In this document: piece by piece, positions 25,629 through 34,792 of the stretch
Position numbering within the stretch: position 1 is the stretch's first letter
How the letters are laid out: each line of letters opens with the position of its first letter
NCBI GenBank assembly: GCA_029572935.1
Contig: JAKQHM010000027.1
Span: forward strand, 1 to 59,678
Length of the DNA stretch: 59,678 bases
Reading direction: 5' to 3'
From: Bacteroidota bacterium
GTDB lineage: Bacteria > Bacteroidota > Bacteroidia > Chitinophagales > Saprospiraceae
Notes under the pieces: generated by a model
Told to the model about the DNA's origin: nothing
Seen by the model: the letters and a program-made list of their open reading frames with translations, nothing else
The model's database searches: none
Position numbers and translations under genes: made by a program

Positions 25629-27863
25629 TCACGATTTCCTTTCGTTCAGACGGTAACGGAAACCCGCATAGCCCCGGATTCCCTGCAGGGAGCCATAATT
25701 GTAGCTGGGATCAAAGCGATATCCCATTGGATTGGATAATGGGTCATCTGCCTGGCGGTCAAAGGGATCAAAAGGCCTTAGGATGGGATTTTTGGGAACA
25801 AAGTCCAAGAGATTTTTCACTCCTCCGAACAGCTCCCAGGCTCTTGAAAATTTTCTGGAGATCTGCAGGTTGACGATGGCGTACCAGGGAGAATATTCCG
25901 GTCTGAAATCATGAGGGACCACCGCCAGCCTTTGGGGGCCAAACCAATTGGATGTCAGATCCAGGCTTATTCGACTGGCCGGGTGGGTGTAAGTAGCCGT
26001 GAGCGTACCGGACCATTCCGGAGCCCTGATCTGCGTAATTTTGCTTCCGTCTGCACGATTTTGAAAAACTTGCATCCAGGTAATTCCAGCCATGACTTTC
26101 AGTGGCAAACCGTCCGAATAATCCAATTGAAGGCTCAGACCCCGGCTGACTGCACTTCCATCCAAATTTGAGTAGATGATTTTAAGGGGATCGCTGTCGT
26201 AGTCCGGGATGATCCGGTTTGAAAAATGGGTCCAGAATGCTGTGGCGTCCAGTTCCAGAAAAAACCGGGTCCGGTTGATCCGTAGATTGTAATTCAGGTT
26301 TCCGGTCCAGGATCTCTCGGGTTGCAGGGTTTCCGAAATGACCACTTCCCGGGCGCCGCTCAGGGCAGCGTGATCTTCCGTAAAAAGACTGACCACCCTG
26401 AATCCGCTTCCTCCACTTAGACGCAGGCTCTGATCAGGGCCCAGATGCTGGTGCCAGGCCAGACGCGGTGACCAGACCAAACCATGGTGCTGATGCCAGT
26501 CCAATCGTAGGCCGGTCAAAAACTGGTTGTGCTTTCGGAACATCCATTCATTTTGGACGAATATTCCCGGCTGAAGGCTTAGTTCGGCTTGGCTTGTGGC
26601 CGGGCTGCTGTCGTCGTAGTGCTGGATGCGCAGGGCAAGGCCGCCTAGGAGTTTGTGGGCCCCCAGATTCCGGTCGAAATATCCCTGTAAAAATCCGGTC
26701 TGCTGGCTGGCATCATAGCGTACATCCCCGTAATAGGAGTCCTGGCTGTGCAGAACGTAAGAGGATTGAATAAAGGCAGGAACCGCAGTGGCCAGCTGGT
26801 ATCTTCCCAGCAATTCCAGCCTGCCCGTATAGATGCTCTCGCCATATACCTCATCCTGTCCCCGGTGCTTCGGCTTCCAATGGGTTTGCCCACCCCAGCG
26901 GTCTTCGTACACATAACGTGCTGCCAGGGAAGCTTCGCGGTTTTCAGCTCGCTGCACGTGCCATTTCTGGAAAATGGAAATTCTCTTCTGTAGGGCTGCG
27001 TCCGTAAATCCATCCCCATTGTGGTCAACGGGCCGGTCGTACCAGAACCCATGCACACCCAAGAGCATTTTCAGTTTTTTGGAAACCGATTTTTGAAGAC
27101 CCAGTTCGAGCTGGTTTTCTGCCCAGCTGCTTCCCATAAATTCCGCCGAAAAGGCAGGGGCCTTTCCCGGTTTACGCGTGATGATGTTGATCTGCCCGGC
27201 CATGGCTTCCGCCCCATAGAGAGCACCTGCAGGTCCTTTGACGACCTCAATTCGTTCGACCATGCTGTTGGGGATGCCCATGAGGCCGTACACGCCTCCC
27301 AGACCACTGACCAGTGGCATGCCGTCGATCAGGATCTGTGAATAAACGCCGTCCATCCCATTGATACGGATATCGCCCGTATTGCACACATTGCAGTTGA
27401 GCACGGGTTGCAGTCCATTGACCAGGGCCAGGGACTCAAAAAGGTTGGGAGAGGGATTTTTTGCGAACAGGCGGGCATTGATGACCTGCAGCGGTATCGG
27501 ACTTTCTGATCTTTTGATCTCCCGCATCGTACCGGTGACGACGACTTCGTCGAGCTGGACGTTCTCCAGATGGAAATTGACCTCTGTATGCTGCCCGCCT
27601 TTGATTTGAACCTTCCGGCTTTGCTGGGGATAGGATAAGAAAGATACAGTGAGCCTGTATTCCCCGGGTAAGATTCCATCGAATACTCCTATGCCCAGAC
27701 TGTCCGTCAGGATCTGGAGCTCTTCCAGTCTCAGACTCGCAAACTCAACGGGTCCCGCTTCGTCTGTGATCCGGCAGATCAGGCGGCCTGGCTCTGATTG
27801 ACCCGCCGCCGTCTGAAACAAGAGGAAGAGGATAGTATGGATGAGCAAGACAGTTCGCGACAT
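25629..27863 (-). CDS. TonB-dependent outer-membrane receptor
   Basis: A 744-residue receptor from the ATG at 27863; a GTG at 27881 is less likely. It has a signal peptide (1-21, ending TAAGQS), a CarboxypepD_reg-like domain (about 28-100), a TonB-box-like region, a plug (about 110-220) with the landmarks LVNGLQPVLNCNVCNTGD, IRINGMDGVYSQILIDG and RIEVVKGPAGALYGAEAMAGQINII, and a 22-strand barrel ending YRLNERKS. The CxxC in the plug resembles the Cys pair in metal or heme receptors of Bacteroidota. The ligand is probably iron, heme or a metal chelate. A 16-bp inverted repeat upstream suggests control by a metal-dependent repressor. Confidence 0.9.
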   Translation of the reverse strand: MSRTVLLIHTILFLLFQTAAGQSEPGRLICRITDEAGPVEFASLRLEELQILTDSLGIGVFDGILPGEYRLTVSFLSYPQQSRKVQIKGGQHTEVNFHLENVQLDEVVVTGTMREIKRSESPIPLQVINARLFAKNPSPNLFESLALVNGLQPVLNCNVCNTGDIRINGMDGVYSQILIDGMPLVSGLGGVYGLMGIPNSMVERIEVVKGPAGALYGAEAMAGQINIITRKPGKAPAFSAEFMGSSWAENQLELGLQKSVSKKLKMLLGVHGFWYDRPVDHNGDGFTDAALQKRISIFQKWHVQRAENREASLAARYVYEDRWGGQTHWKPKHRGQDEVYGESIYTGRLELLGRYQLATAVPAFIQSSYVLHSQDSYYGDVRYDASQQTGFLQGYFDRNLGAHKLLGGLALRIQHYDDSSPATSQAELSLQPGIFVQNEWMFRKHNQFLTGLRLDWHQHHGLVWSPRLAWHQHLGPDQSLRLSGGSGFRVVSLFTEDHAALSGAREVVISETLQPERSWTGNLNYNLRINRTRFFLELDATAFWTHFSNRIIPDYDSDPLKIIYSNLDGSAVSRGLSLQLDYSDGLPLKVMAGITWMQVFQNRADGSKITQIRAPEWSGTLTATYTHPASRISLDLTSNWFGPQRLAVVPHDFRPEYSPWYAIVNLQISRKFSRAWELFGGVKNLLDFVPKNPILRPFDPFDRQADDPLSNPMGYRFDPSYNYGSLQGIRGYAGFRYRLNERKS

Positions 27864-27892
27864 AATAGAAAAACGAACCACCCATAAAAATG

Positions 27893-27908
27893 TTTAGACA
27901 AGTCTAAA
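27893..27908. promoter_or_regulatory. Inverted-repeat operator candidate upstream of the TonB receptor
   Basis: TTTAGAC-AA-GTCTAAA is a perfect 7+7-bp inverted repeat 30 nt upstream of the receptor ATG, with a further GTCTAAT half-site at 27924-27930. The form suits a dimeric winged-helix repressor. Because a DtxR-family regulator is encoded 5.4 kb away and the target is a probable metal receptor, binding by that regulator is plausible but not shown. Confidence 0.55.
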
Positions 27909-28031
27909 TTTTATTTTGATGCCGTCTAATTACGATATTCTCAAAATGCCGGGATCTTCAATGATCGATGTTTGAATTCACCAGGGTTGACCATGCCGAC
28001 CCTGTTTATGATCTTATTAGAACAGGAAGCC

Positions 28032-28733
28032 TTACAATTTTACGCTCCCCATTCCCCCATCCCATCCGATCACCTGTCCGGTCATCCATCGGCTCTCCGG
28101 AGAAAGCAGGTACACGGCCAGCGCAGCAGCCTCGTCCGGATCTCCCACTCTTTGTAACGGATGCCTTTTGGCAGCATTTTCGCGTTTCTCGGGGCTGTTG
28201 AGCAGCTGGGCAGCCAGGGGCGTATCGGTCAGGCTGGGCGCGATGGCATTGACGCGAATGGACGATCCGGCCAGTTCTGCAGCCAGACTGCGGGTCAAAC
28301 CCTCCACTGCTCCCTTGGCACTGGCGATCGAAGCATGAAAGGGCATTCCCAGCCTTGCCGCCACGGTACTGAAAAGTACAATGCTGCCGGAGCCTGATTT
28401 TTTCAATGCGGGGAGTAATTTCTGAATGAGGCGCACAGCTCCCAAAACGTTTTGCTGAAAATCTGAGTTAAAATCGTTGGTACTCAGCCTGTTGAAGGGT
28501 TTCAGTACAATGGAGCCCGGACAATAGACCAGTCCGTCCAGGCTTTCTGGCAAGGCATCCAGTAAGTCCAGTGGATCCTGCACCACATCCATCCGGATGA
28601 ATTCGGTATGGAGAGCATCCAGCTCCGGGGTAAGATGACGTGAAAGGGTATAAACCTGATTTCCACTTTTGAGTTTTCTGGCGATGCTGAGTCCTATTCC
28701 TTTACCGGCACCGGCTACGACATAATTTCCCAT
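28032..28733 (-). CDS. SDR-family protein with Ile in place of the catalytic Tyr
   Basis: A 233-residue Rossmann-fold protein from the ATG at 28733; a longer upstream extension lacks support. The dinucleotide motif is GAGKGIG (8-14), with DVVQDPLD, YCPGSI (in place of NNAG), a conserved serine in LFSTVAA (122) and the closing GQVIGWDGGMG, as in classical SDRs. At the active site the usual Y-x-x-x-K reads I136-A-S-A-K140, so the catalytic tyrosine is missing; the codon is ATC. It could be an enzyme using another residue, or a non-catalytic relative. The substrate is unknown. It follows the TonB receptor on the same strand after a 150-bp promoter gap. Confidence 0.85.
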   Translation of the reverse strand: MGNYVVAGAGKGIGLSIARKLKSGNQVYTLSRHLTPELDALHTEFIRMDVVQDPLDLLDALPESLDGLVYCPGSIVLKPFNRLSTNDFNSDFQQNVLGAVRLIQKLLPALKKSGSGSIVLFSTVAARLGMPFHASIASAKGAVEGLTRSLAAELAGSSIRVNAIAPSLTDTPLAAQLLNSPEKRENAAKRHPLQRVGDPDEAAALAVYLLSPESRWMTGQVIGWDGGMGSVKL

Positions 28734-29031
28734 ATTGTAATATTCAATTTTCTGGTTTTGAACCAACCTTTGACAGACTACTGCCTGCCGGATTTTTATT
28801 CTGTCCCGTTTCGTACGATCCATTCGAACGGCACATCCGACTGATTAAAAGCACAAACTGAATGTTCAATTTAAAAATGTATGGAAACAGTCTGCTACCA
28901 TGTCTCACCCGGATGATCCATCTTCGGAAATCCGGCAGGCACCTGTAGGAACAAAATATGGGAAATGAGGTTCTGCAGCAATGAAGACCCGTTCAAAAAA
29001 AAAGTACAAACGGACCCGTAAAAACCTGCCA
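28734..29031. other. Gene-free stretch between SDR and lipoprotein genes
   Basis: About 300 bp without a convincing gene. It should hold the promoter of the SDR gene on the minus strand, but no clear TAnnTTTG is present; TCAGTTTG on the minus strand is one base off. No repeat or RNA structure stands out. Confidence 0.4.
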
Positions 29032-29832
29032 TCAGGGCCTGAGCCAGACCACCCTGGTTCTGCCACTGGGCAGGGTCAGCAGGGCTCTACTGTCGCAGCT
29101 GCCGTCTCCAAAATCAATGACATAGGTACTGTTGTTGATCTGGATGTTGCGTACCCCACCGGTGATCCAGCGACAGAAGAATTTTCTGATCAGGGGACTG
29201 GTGATCTCACTGCTCCACAGCGTACCGTTTCTCGTAAATCCGTTTGCTGCACCCGTGATGGAATAAACGTTGTCTTCCAGAATGCCATTGTTAGAACCTT
29301 CCAGGAAAGTGACCAGGTGACTGCCCTCAAAACTGATGCTGCTGCCATCCTGAAAAACCAACTCACCTCCATGGGTACTTACGCTGTAAATGGGTCTGCC
29401 CAGGCTGTCTTCACCCATATTTTGCCAGCTCCGCGTGCCGGCTACAGAAACGCCTTCCACCTTGTAGTTTTCCAGGGTCACGATTCTCTGTGCACCGGGT
29501 TTGAGCAGGCTGTCGGTGCGATAGATATGGATCTTTCCCGAGCGGGTTCTGCCATCGATTCCCTTGCAGCCCGTGCTGCCAAAATCCAGGGTGACCTTGA
29601 CCGGAAATACACCACGCGGTTGATCCGCACTCACTACAGGGCAATTGGTCCTTCCCGAAAATTCTTCAAAATATTGATCGGCCAGTGTCTCAGCATTCTC
29701 CATGAGATCGTCATAATTGGCCACTTGTTCTGCCATGAGTGTGACGGCATCCACGGTTTGATCTTCTCGGTTGCAGGAGGCAAAAAGGAACAAAAAAGTA
29801 AAGGCTGATGATAACAAAATGGAAAGTTTCAT
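29032..29832 (-). CDS. Predicted lipoprotein of unknown function
   Basis: A 266-residue protein with a lipoprotein signal peptide: hydrophobic SILLSSAFTFLFLFAS followed by Cys20 (lipobox FASC) and NREDQTVD. The mature part is beta-rich, with two cysteine pairs likely in disulfides (TNCPVV, STGCKG, FFCRW, GSCDSR) and segments such as GKIHIYRTDSL, YKVEGVSV and FDGS-like turns. I do not recognise a family; similar proteins occur as hypothetical lipoproteins in Bacteroidota. It probably sits in the outer membrane. The gene is divergent from the beta-propeller T9SS gene at 29973. Confidence 0.75.
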   Translation of the reverse strand: MKLSILLSSAFTFLFLFASCNREDQTVDAVTLMAEQVANYDDLMENAETLADQYFEEFSGRTNCPVVSADQPRGVFPVKVTLDFGSTGCKGIDGRTRSGKIHIYRTDSLLKPGAQRIVTLENYKVEGVSVAGTRSWQNMGEDSLGRPIYSVSTHGGELVFQDGSSISFEGSHLVTFLEGSNNGILEDNVYSITGAANGFTRNGTLWSSEITSPLIRKFFCRWITGGVRNIQINNSTYVIDFGDGSCDSRALLTLPSGRTRVVWLRP

Positions 29833-29944
29833 AATCTGAATTTTTGAATGATTTCTCTGTTTGGACGATGAAAGCCGCAGAAGGTTTAAAAAACACCCAA
29901 TATTCCTGTCCGGTTAAATTCCTGCATAAGGTCATTCCATTTAC

Positions 29945-29952
29945 TACATTTG
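29945..29952 (+). promoter_or_regulatory. -7 promoter element of the beta-propeller T9SS gene
   Basis: TACATTTG matches TAnnTTTG exactly, 20 nt before the ATG at 29973. Confidence 0.5.
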
Positions 29953-29972
29953 AATTCTAAATAATTCTCTCC

Positions 29973-31685
29973 ATGAAAAGAACTTTCATCTTTCTGTTTT
30001 CTCTGTTCATGTTCCTTCAGGCTGGCATGACCCAAAACTGGTCCAGCTTTGGCGGGGGAAATGACCGCAGCGGCAGAAGCAAGATCACCGGCCCCTCGAG
30101 TGTGAACACCGCGCTCTGGTCCGTCAACAGTCCCCTCCAGACTACCCTCGGCAATGCAGTCTATACCTTTGGAGACCGCTTTGTCACTTCCCGGATCACC
30201 TTCAGCCCTTACCGCGGATCGGTGGAATGCCGAAATCTGCAGACCGGTGCCCTGCTGTGGACCTCGCCGTTTATCTCCAATACTTCGATCCTCTATGTGA
30301 TCGGTTTTACGGAAGATGGCGTATATGTGAATGACTACGCCACCGGAGAGATTTATGCCCTATACCCTGAGGATGGCCGCATCCGCTGGAAGGCCCCCAT
30401 CCGTTCCACCACCTTTGGGGCTTACCCAGGATGTGTCTTTGCCTGCAATGGGGACCCGATCCTGGCTGGCCGTTCAGAAGATGGCCGTTTTACCGTCCGG
30501 CTGGACAAGCACACCGGACAGTTGGTCTGGTCCAACAACACCCTGATCGCCGTCACCCCCAATGCCGCCCTGGCAGCCGCAGAAAATAGGGTGTACCGCA
30601 TTACAGGCGGGATTACCCTGCCCATCGTTTTGACCGCTATCGATATAGAGACCGGAAAAACACTCTATTCTTCCTCACCCATACCCGGAGACGGAGATCA
30701 GGAAAATCCCATCACCCTCGGCCCAGGAGGGAAGATCTATTTCTGGAGGGACGGAGGCAAACTATATGCCTATGAAGACGATGGCAACAGTTTCAGGGAG
30801 CTATGGTCTTATACACCACAAGTCATCACCGGAGCGGCCTTGTCGGGCAACATCAGCTTGTCGGCAGACGGAGATCTATACGTTTTTGATACAGACCGGG
30901 TCCTCAAACTGGATCAGCTCACCGGAGATCCGGTCTCAGGCACGGCGAGCTTTTCCTTTTCCCAGCCCTCCATCAGCGTAGGAGCCGACTCGACTGTGTA
31001 TCTGAACGATGGCAAGGGACAGTTTTACGCCTATACTGCAGATCTGCAAAACAAAAAATGGCAGTTGGCCGCCAATGGCAACGTGTACTGCAACCCCGCT
31101 CTGGCCAAGGACGGTATCCTGGTACTGACCCAGGCGGGCACCAGGATCATTGCCTATAAATATTCAGGCGAACGGGCTCCTGTGGCGGATATCAGCGTGT
31201 CAAAACTCAGGATCATGGCGGGTGAATCAGTGGACTTTTACGATCAATCCTCCTATGGACCCGAAGAATGGGAGTGGACCTTTACGGGAGCCCGTACGGC
31301 AAGCTCAAGCGAAAAAGATCCCCGGGCTATCTTTTACGATGCCGAAGGCGTGTACGATGTCGGACTCAGGGTCAGGAATGCCCAAGGCGCCGACTCCCTG
31401 ATGGCTTTTTGCAAAATCGAAGTGGTCTCTGCCACGGCCACGGAAAACGAAGTCGATGATTGGGATATCCGCATCTACCCCAACCCCGCCCGGGATGGAA
31501 TCTGGGTTCAGGCTCCCGTGGGTGCCGAACTACAGATACACAACCTGCAGGGCAGCGTTTGCTACAAAGGGCAGGGCACCGGAGAGAAACATTATATTGA
31601 CTTGCCTCCAATCCCCGGTCTCCTGATCCTCCAGATCACCCACGACAAAGGATCAACGACCCGTATCATTCAGGTGCAGCCCTGA
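29973..31685 (+). CDS. T9SS cargo protein with PQQ-like beta-propeller and PKD domain
   Basis: A 570-residue secreted protein. Signal peptide 1-20 (ending AGMTQ). Residues about 25-400 show repeated propeller blades with G-x-L-x-W motifs (GALLWTSPF, GRIRWKAPI, GQLVWSNN, GKTLYSSSP), as in PQQ-like repeat proteins. A PKD domain follows at about 410-490 (PVADISVSK ... VDFYDQSS ... GVYDVGLRV). The last 75 residues are a type A T9SS sorting domain (IRIYPNPARDG). It probably binds or displays something at the cell surface; no enzyme motif is seen. It is the last gene before the AT-rich metal island, and its GC-rich codons contrast with what follows. Confidence 0.87.
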   Translation: MKRTFIFLFSLFMFLQAGMTQNWSSFGGGNDRSGRSKITGPSSVNTALWSVNSPLQTTLGNAVYTFGDRFVTSRITFSPYRGSVECRNLQTGALLWTSPFISNTSILYVIGFTEDGVYVNDYATGEIYALYPEDGRIRWKAPIRSTTFGAYPGCVFACNGDPILAGRSEDGRFTVRLDKHTGQLVWSNNTLIAVTPNAALAAAENRVYRITGGITLPIVLTAIDIETGKTLYSSSPIPGDGDQENPITLGPGGKIYFWRDGGKLYAYEDDGNSFRELWSYTPQVITGAALSGNISLSADGDLYVFDTDRVLKLDQLTGDPVSGTASFSFSQPSISVGADSTVYLNDGKGQFYAYTADLQNKKWQLAANGNVYCNPALAKDGILVLTQAGTRIIAYKYSGERAPVADISVSKLRIMAGESVDFYDQSSYGPEEWEWTFTGARTASSSEKDPRAIFYDAEGVYDVGLRVRNAQGADSLMAFCKIEVVSATATENEVDDWDIRIYPNPARDGIWVQAPVGAELQIHNLQGSVCYKGQGTGEKHYIDLPPIPGLLILQITHDKGSTTRIIQVQP

Positions 31686-32226
31686 CACCCCAACAGCCCT
31701 GAAAAAAAGATATAGGAAATCAAACCGGACGATCACCAAAGTCAAATCCACGGTTGCCAAATGGGCAATTAATATTTTATTCAATAGTATTTTATATTTG
31801 ACAGAGGGTGTTTCGTCTTCATTGGACTGTGCCTTAAGTACTTAGCGGGCCGAATGCAAGGAAGGTAACATAACTGGCAGCACCATTTAAAACAGGATAT
31901 CAGGCTGCAAAAACACAAAAAACACTTTCATATTGGATTGCAAACTCATGACTGTACGGATTCACAAACCTTGAAACTGTCAATATTGGAAAAAATGGAA
32001 TGTAAATTTATTACGCCAGTCCGCTAGAAATCAGACGGTTGTGTGCTTTGGTCCAGCGCAGGCAAGAACTTATTCCTCATGACAAGGCGACCAATAAACC
32101 CAAAACATTCTAACAGACATCTGAGGATGAAAAGTCAAGCCTTCACGAAACAAAATGAACTGCATTGACAACAACCAAGTCGATCTATGATGCAGCTCAT
32201 TTAATTTTGCTATTGACACTAAAACA
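31686..32226. other. Long gene-poor stretch at the left edge of the AT-rich island
   Basis: About 540 bp without a supported gene. Base composition falls in steps from the GC-rich T9SS gene to the AT-rich island here. A TATATTTG-like element sits near 31791-31798, with no gene starting after it. No tRNA, recombinase or convincing direct repeat was found. It may hold a decayed gene or the insertion boundary. Confidence 0.35.
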
Positions 32227-32604
32227 TTATGAACATTGCGGACAAAGACCTGATAAGGTAAAATTCATTTCGCTAACCTTGTAATTTTTAGGCAACTTAA
32301 AGGACGGCTCGACATTTTCAAGACATGTAACAGACATACACTTTTGACAACTAAAATGTATATGGTTATGGCTATGTTCTGTCGAGCACGAATGACAACC
32401 AGCATATTTTATAACCCCATCCACATCTACAATTTTGTGGATGACACCTTCCTCCAATAATCTATCTAAGACACGGTAAATAGTAACTCTATCGCAAAGT
32501 CCTTCCAAGTATTTATGTATTTCGCTGTGCGACAACGCAATAGGGGATAAAATTATTAACTCTTGGATCTTGGTTTTAGCTATGGTATTTCTTGCGGTTT
32601 TCAT
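32227..32604 (-). CDS. Fur-family regulator, Zur-like
   Basis: A 125-residue protein from the ATG at 32604; upstream frames would run over the operator and are rejected. It has the Fur fold: winged helix (ALSHSEIHKYLEGLCDRVTIYRVLDRLLEEGVIHKI) and a metal-binding C-domain with the structural zinc site CQKC (86-89) and CPQC (121-124) and the histidine cluster HSHNHIHF (77-84). Short Fur proteins like this with zinc-related neighbours are usually Zur. The gene context (CDF transporter, CobW-like GTPase, DUF1826) supports zinc as effector. Upstream, two palindromes lie between it and the divergent ABC transporter, which it probably represses. Confidence 0.88.
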   Translation of the reverse strand: MKTARNTIAKTKIQELIILSPIALSHSEIHKYLEGLCDRVTIYRVLDRLLEEGVIHKIVDVDGVIKYAGCHSCSTEHSHNHIHFSCQKCMSVTCLENVEPSFKLPKNYKVSEMNFTLSGLCPQCS

Positions 32605-32621
32605 TCTTCTGTAATATTTAA

Positions 32622-32636
32622 TGCAACAATGTTGCA
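32622..32636. promoter_or_regulatory. Zur-type operator candidate 1
   Basis: TGCAACAATGTTGCA: a 7-1-7 palindrome 18 nt upstream of the Fur-family ATG. It is the exact reverse complement of the second site at 32660-32674, so each divergent promoter has its own site in the same form. Confidence 0.65.
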
Positions 32637-32659
32637 ACTACAAAGATAATAATTACATT

Positions 32660-32674
32660 TGCAACATTGTTGCA
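32660..32674. promoter_or_regulatory. Zur-type operator candidate 2
   Basis: TGCAACATTGTTGCA, a 7-1-7 palindrome 20 nt upstream of the ABC ATPase ATG at 32695. The spacing between the centres of the two sites is 38 bp, so both can be occupied by separate dimers. Confidence 0.65.
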
Positions 32675-32694
32675 TTAATAAAAATTATTTATAC

Positions 32695-33371
32695 ATGGTA
32701 CATCTGCAAAACATTCAAAAATCCTTCAGCGGACAAAAGGCATTGGACAATCTGACTCTGGAAATTCAAGCTGGGGAGATATATGGTCTTCTGGGAGCAA
32801 ATGGTGCTGGAAAGTCTACAACGATGAATTTGCTTTTAGGCTTCCTGACCCCTGATTCCGGAACAATAACCATAGGTCAAAATACCAAAAGTGAAATTGG
32901 CTACATTCCTGAAAATGTGAATCTATACCCGTATTTGAGTGGGATAGAGAACTTAGATTATTTCTGTAAACTGGCAGGATTGAAATACACTAAAAATGAA
33001 TTATCAGATTTTCTAACTCAATGCGGTTTGGCAAAAGAAGCTCATCACAAACGAACAGAAACCTTTTCCAAAGGAATGCGGCAGAAGGTAGGTATTGCGA
33101 TTGCTTACGCTAAAAAAGCAAAAGTGTACTTATTGGACGAACCTGCCAGTGGACTTGACCCCTGGCAAGCAATGAACTTTCAGAATTGCTCAGGAAATTA
33201 GCGTCTGAAGGTGCAACCATACTCATGGCTTCGCATGACATTTTCAGAGTAAGGGAAACGTGTAACAGAATAGGAATATTGAAACATGGAAAATTAGTTA
33301 AGGAAATGAATGCAAGCGAAGTAAGCTCCAATGAGCTGGAAAATATTTATCTCAATTTTATGCAAAACTAA
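32695..33371 (+). pseudogene. ABC transporter ATPase, interrupted by a one-base frameshift
   Basis: The ATP-binding protein starts at the ATG at 32695 with Walker A GANGAGKST (34-42), signature FSKGMRQK, and Walker B YLLDEPASGLDP. After GLDP the frame runs into a stop at 33199-33201. The continuation LASNELSELLRKLASEGATILMASHDIFRV, typical for this family, is found one frame over up to 33371. One extra C in the C4 run at 33159-33162 (five C) would rejoin the parts into a normal ATPase of about 225 residues. Either the gene is truly frameshifted, or there is a sequencing or assembly error in the run. The two permeases downstream are intact, which favours a functional gene or a very recent mutation. 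Confidence 0.85.
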
Positions 33372-33382
33372 TCCCACTCAAC

Positions 33383-34792
33383 ATGAATGATATTTTTATA
33401 AATGAGTGGAAAGGACTTTTTAGAAATAGCTTGTTTCTTTATTTGACGACCTTTTTTGTTTTTTCTTTAGCAGTCGTAACATGGTTGGGTGTTGTTCAAA
33501 ATCAAAAACAAACAGATGCCCAAAACGAAGCCCACAAACATATTAGAGCGCAATGGGACGAAATGAAACCTACCAATCCACATGGTGCTGCTCACTTTGG
33601 TAGCTATGCCTTTAAACCCAATTCCATTCTAAATAGCATGGACGAAGGAATGAATGATGTAACAGGAAATGTATTAAGATTAGAAGGACATACACAAAAT
33701 GATGTCGTCTATTCTGAAGCGTCTCAATCGCTACAAATTTCAAAATTTGGGAAGCTAAAACCTTCACTATTATTCCAGTTTATTATTCCTCTTTTTCTCA
33801 TTTTTCTTTCGTTCAAAACCCTTACAGGCGAACGTGAAGATGGCAGATTAAAGTTGTACATTATTCAAGGTACAAGTTTAAGAAGGTTGGTTTTTGCCAA
33901 AATTTTCAGCATTTGGACAATTGGTATTGTATTGCTTTTATTCGCCACTATTATTCAGGTAATATTCAATTCAAATCAATTTAACTCAGATACCATATTT
34001 CGTTTATTCATGTTCATTTCAACATATGTAATATATTATTTAATAATTACTTCATTAACCGTATTTCTTTCGATAGTACTTAGAAATAGTACAGCTTCAT
34101 TGGCATCAACCATTGCTATATGGACTTTGTGGACGATTTTTTTACCTAAGATAACAGGAAATGCAGTAGAAAAAATCACGCCACTTCCAACAAGAGTTGA
34201 ATTTCAAAAGGCAATGGACGAAGACCGCTCAAAAGGCATTGACGGACACAATCCATCTGAAGAAAGAAAAAAAGAAATGGAAAAAGCCACTTTAGCAAAA
34301 TATAAAGTGGATAGCCTTTCCCAACTACCCATCAATTTTGACGGATTAGTGATGCAGGCAGATGAAGAATATGGCAATACTGTTTGGGATAAACATTTCG
34401 GGAAATTATACGATAAGTTTCAAATTCAAAAAAGGAATTATCAGTTAAGCGGTTTTGTAAATCCATTTTCTTCCTTACAAAATTTGAGCATGGGAGCAGC
34501 AGGAACCGATATGTTTCATCATTTGAATTTTTTAAGTCAAGCAGAAAATTACCGCAGAGTATTTATCAAAACCTTGAATGACATGCACGCTTACGGTGGT
34601 TCCAAAACCGGTGATTGGGATTGGAAAGCGGATTCGGAGTTCTTTAAATCAGTAGCAGATTTTAACTATACATCGCCTAAAATTTCTGGAATGTTAAACA
34701 AATACGTCATTGATGTGATAAGTCTTTTGGTGTGGATGGCATTGCTTTTAATTCTTATTAATTATGTATCTAAACGAGTATCTGTATTATGA
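33383..34792 (+). CDS. ABC transporter permease, DUF3526 type (first)
   Basis: A 469-residue membrane protein starting 11 nt after the ATPase. One N-terminal membrane segment (about 16-38), a roughly 100-residue extracytoplasmic domain, then a bundle of segments at about 135-155, 170-200, 210-235 and 240-265, a second soluble domain, and a last segment near 445-465. This large-loop layout with TLTGEREDGRLKLYIIQG is that of ABC-2 permeases with DUF3526 architecture. Such proteins pair with a second similar permease, as here. The substrate is unknown; export rather than import is expected for ABC-2. Confidence 0.85.
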   Translation: MNDIFINEWKGLFRNSLFLYLTTFFVFSLAVVTWLGVVQNQKQTDAQNEAHKHIRAQWDEMKPTNPHGAAHFGSYAFKPNSILNSMDEGMNDVTGNVLRLEGHTQNDVVYSEASQSLQISKFGKLKPSLLFQFIIPLFLIFLSFKTLTGEREDGRLKLYIIQGTSLRRLVFAKIFSIWTIGIVLLLFATIIQVIFNSNQFNSDTIFRLFMFISTYVIYYLIITSLTVFLSIVLRNSTASLASTIAIWTLWTIFLPKITGNAVEKITPLPTRVEFQKAMDEDRSKGIDGHNPSEERKKEMEKATLAKYKVDSLSQLPINFDGLVMQADEEYGNTVWDKHFGKLYDKFQIQKRNYQLSGFVNPFSSLQNLSMGAAGTDMFHHLNFLSQAENYRRVFIKTLNDMHAYGGSKTGDWDWKADSEFFKSVADFNYTSPKISGMLNKYVIDVISLLVWMALLLILINYVSKRVSVL

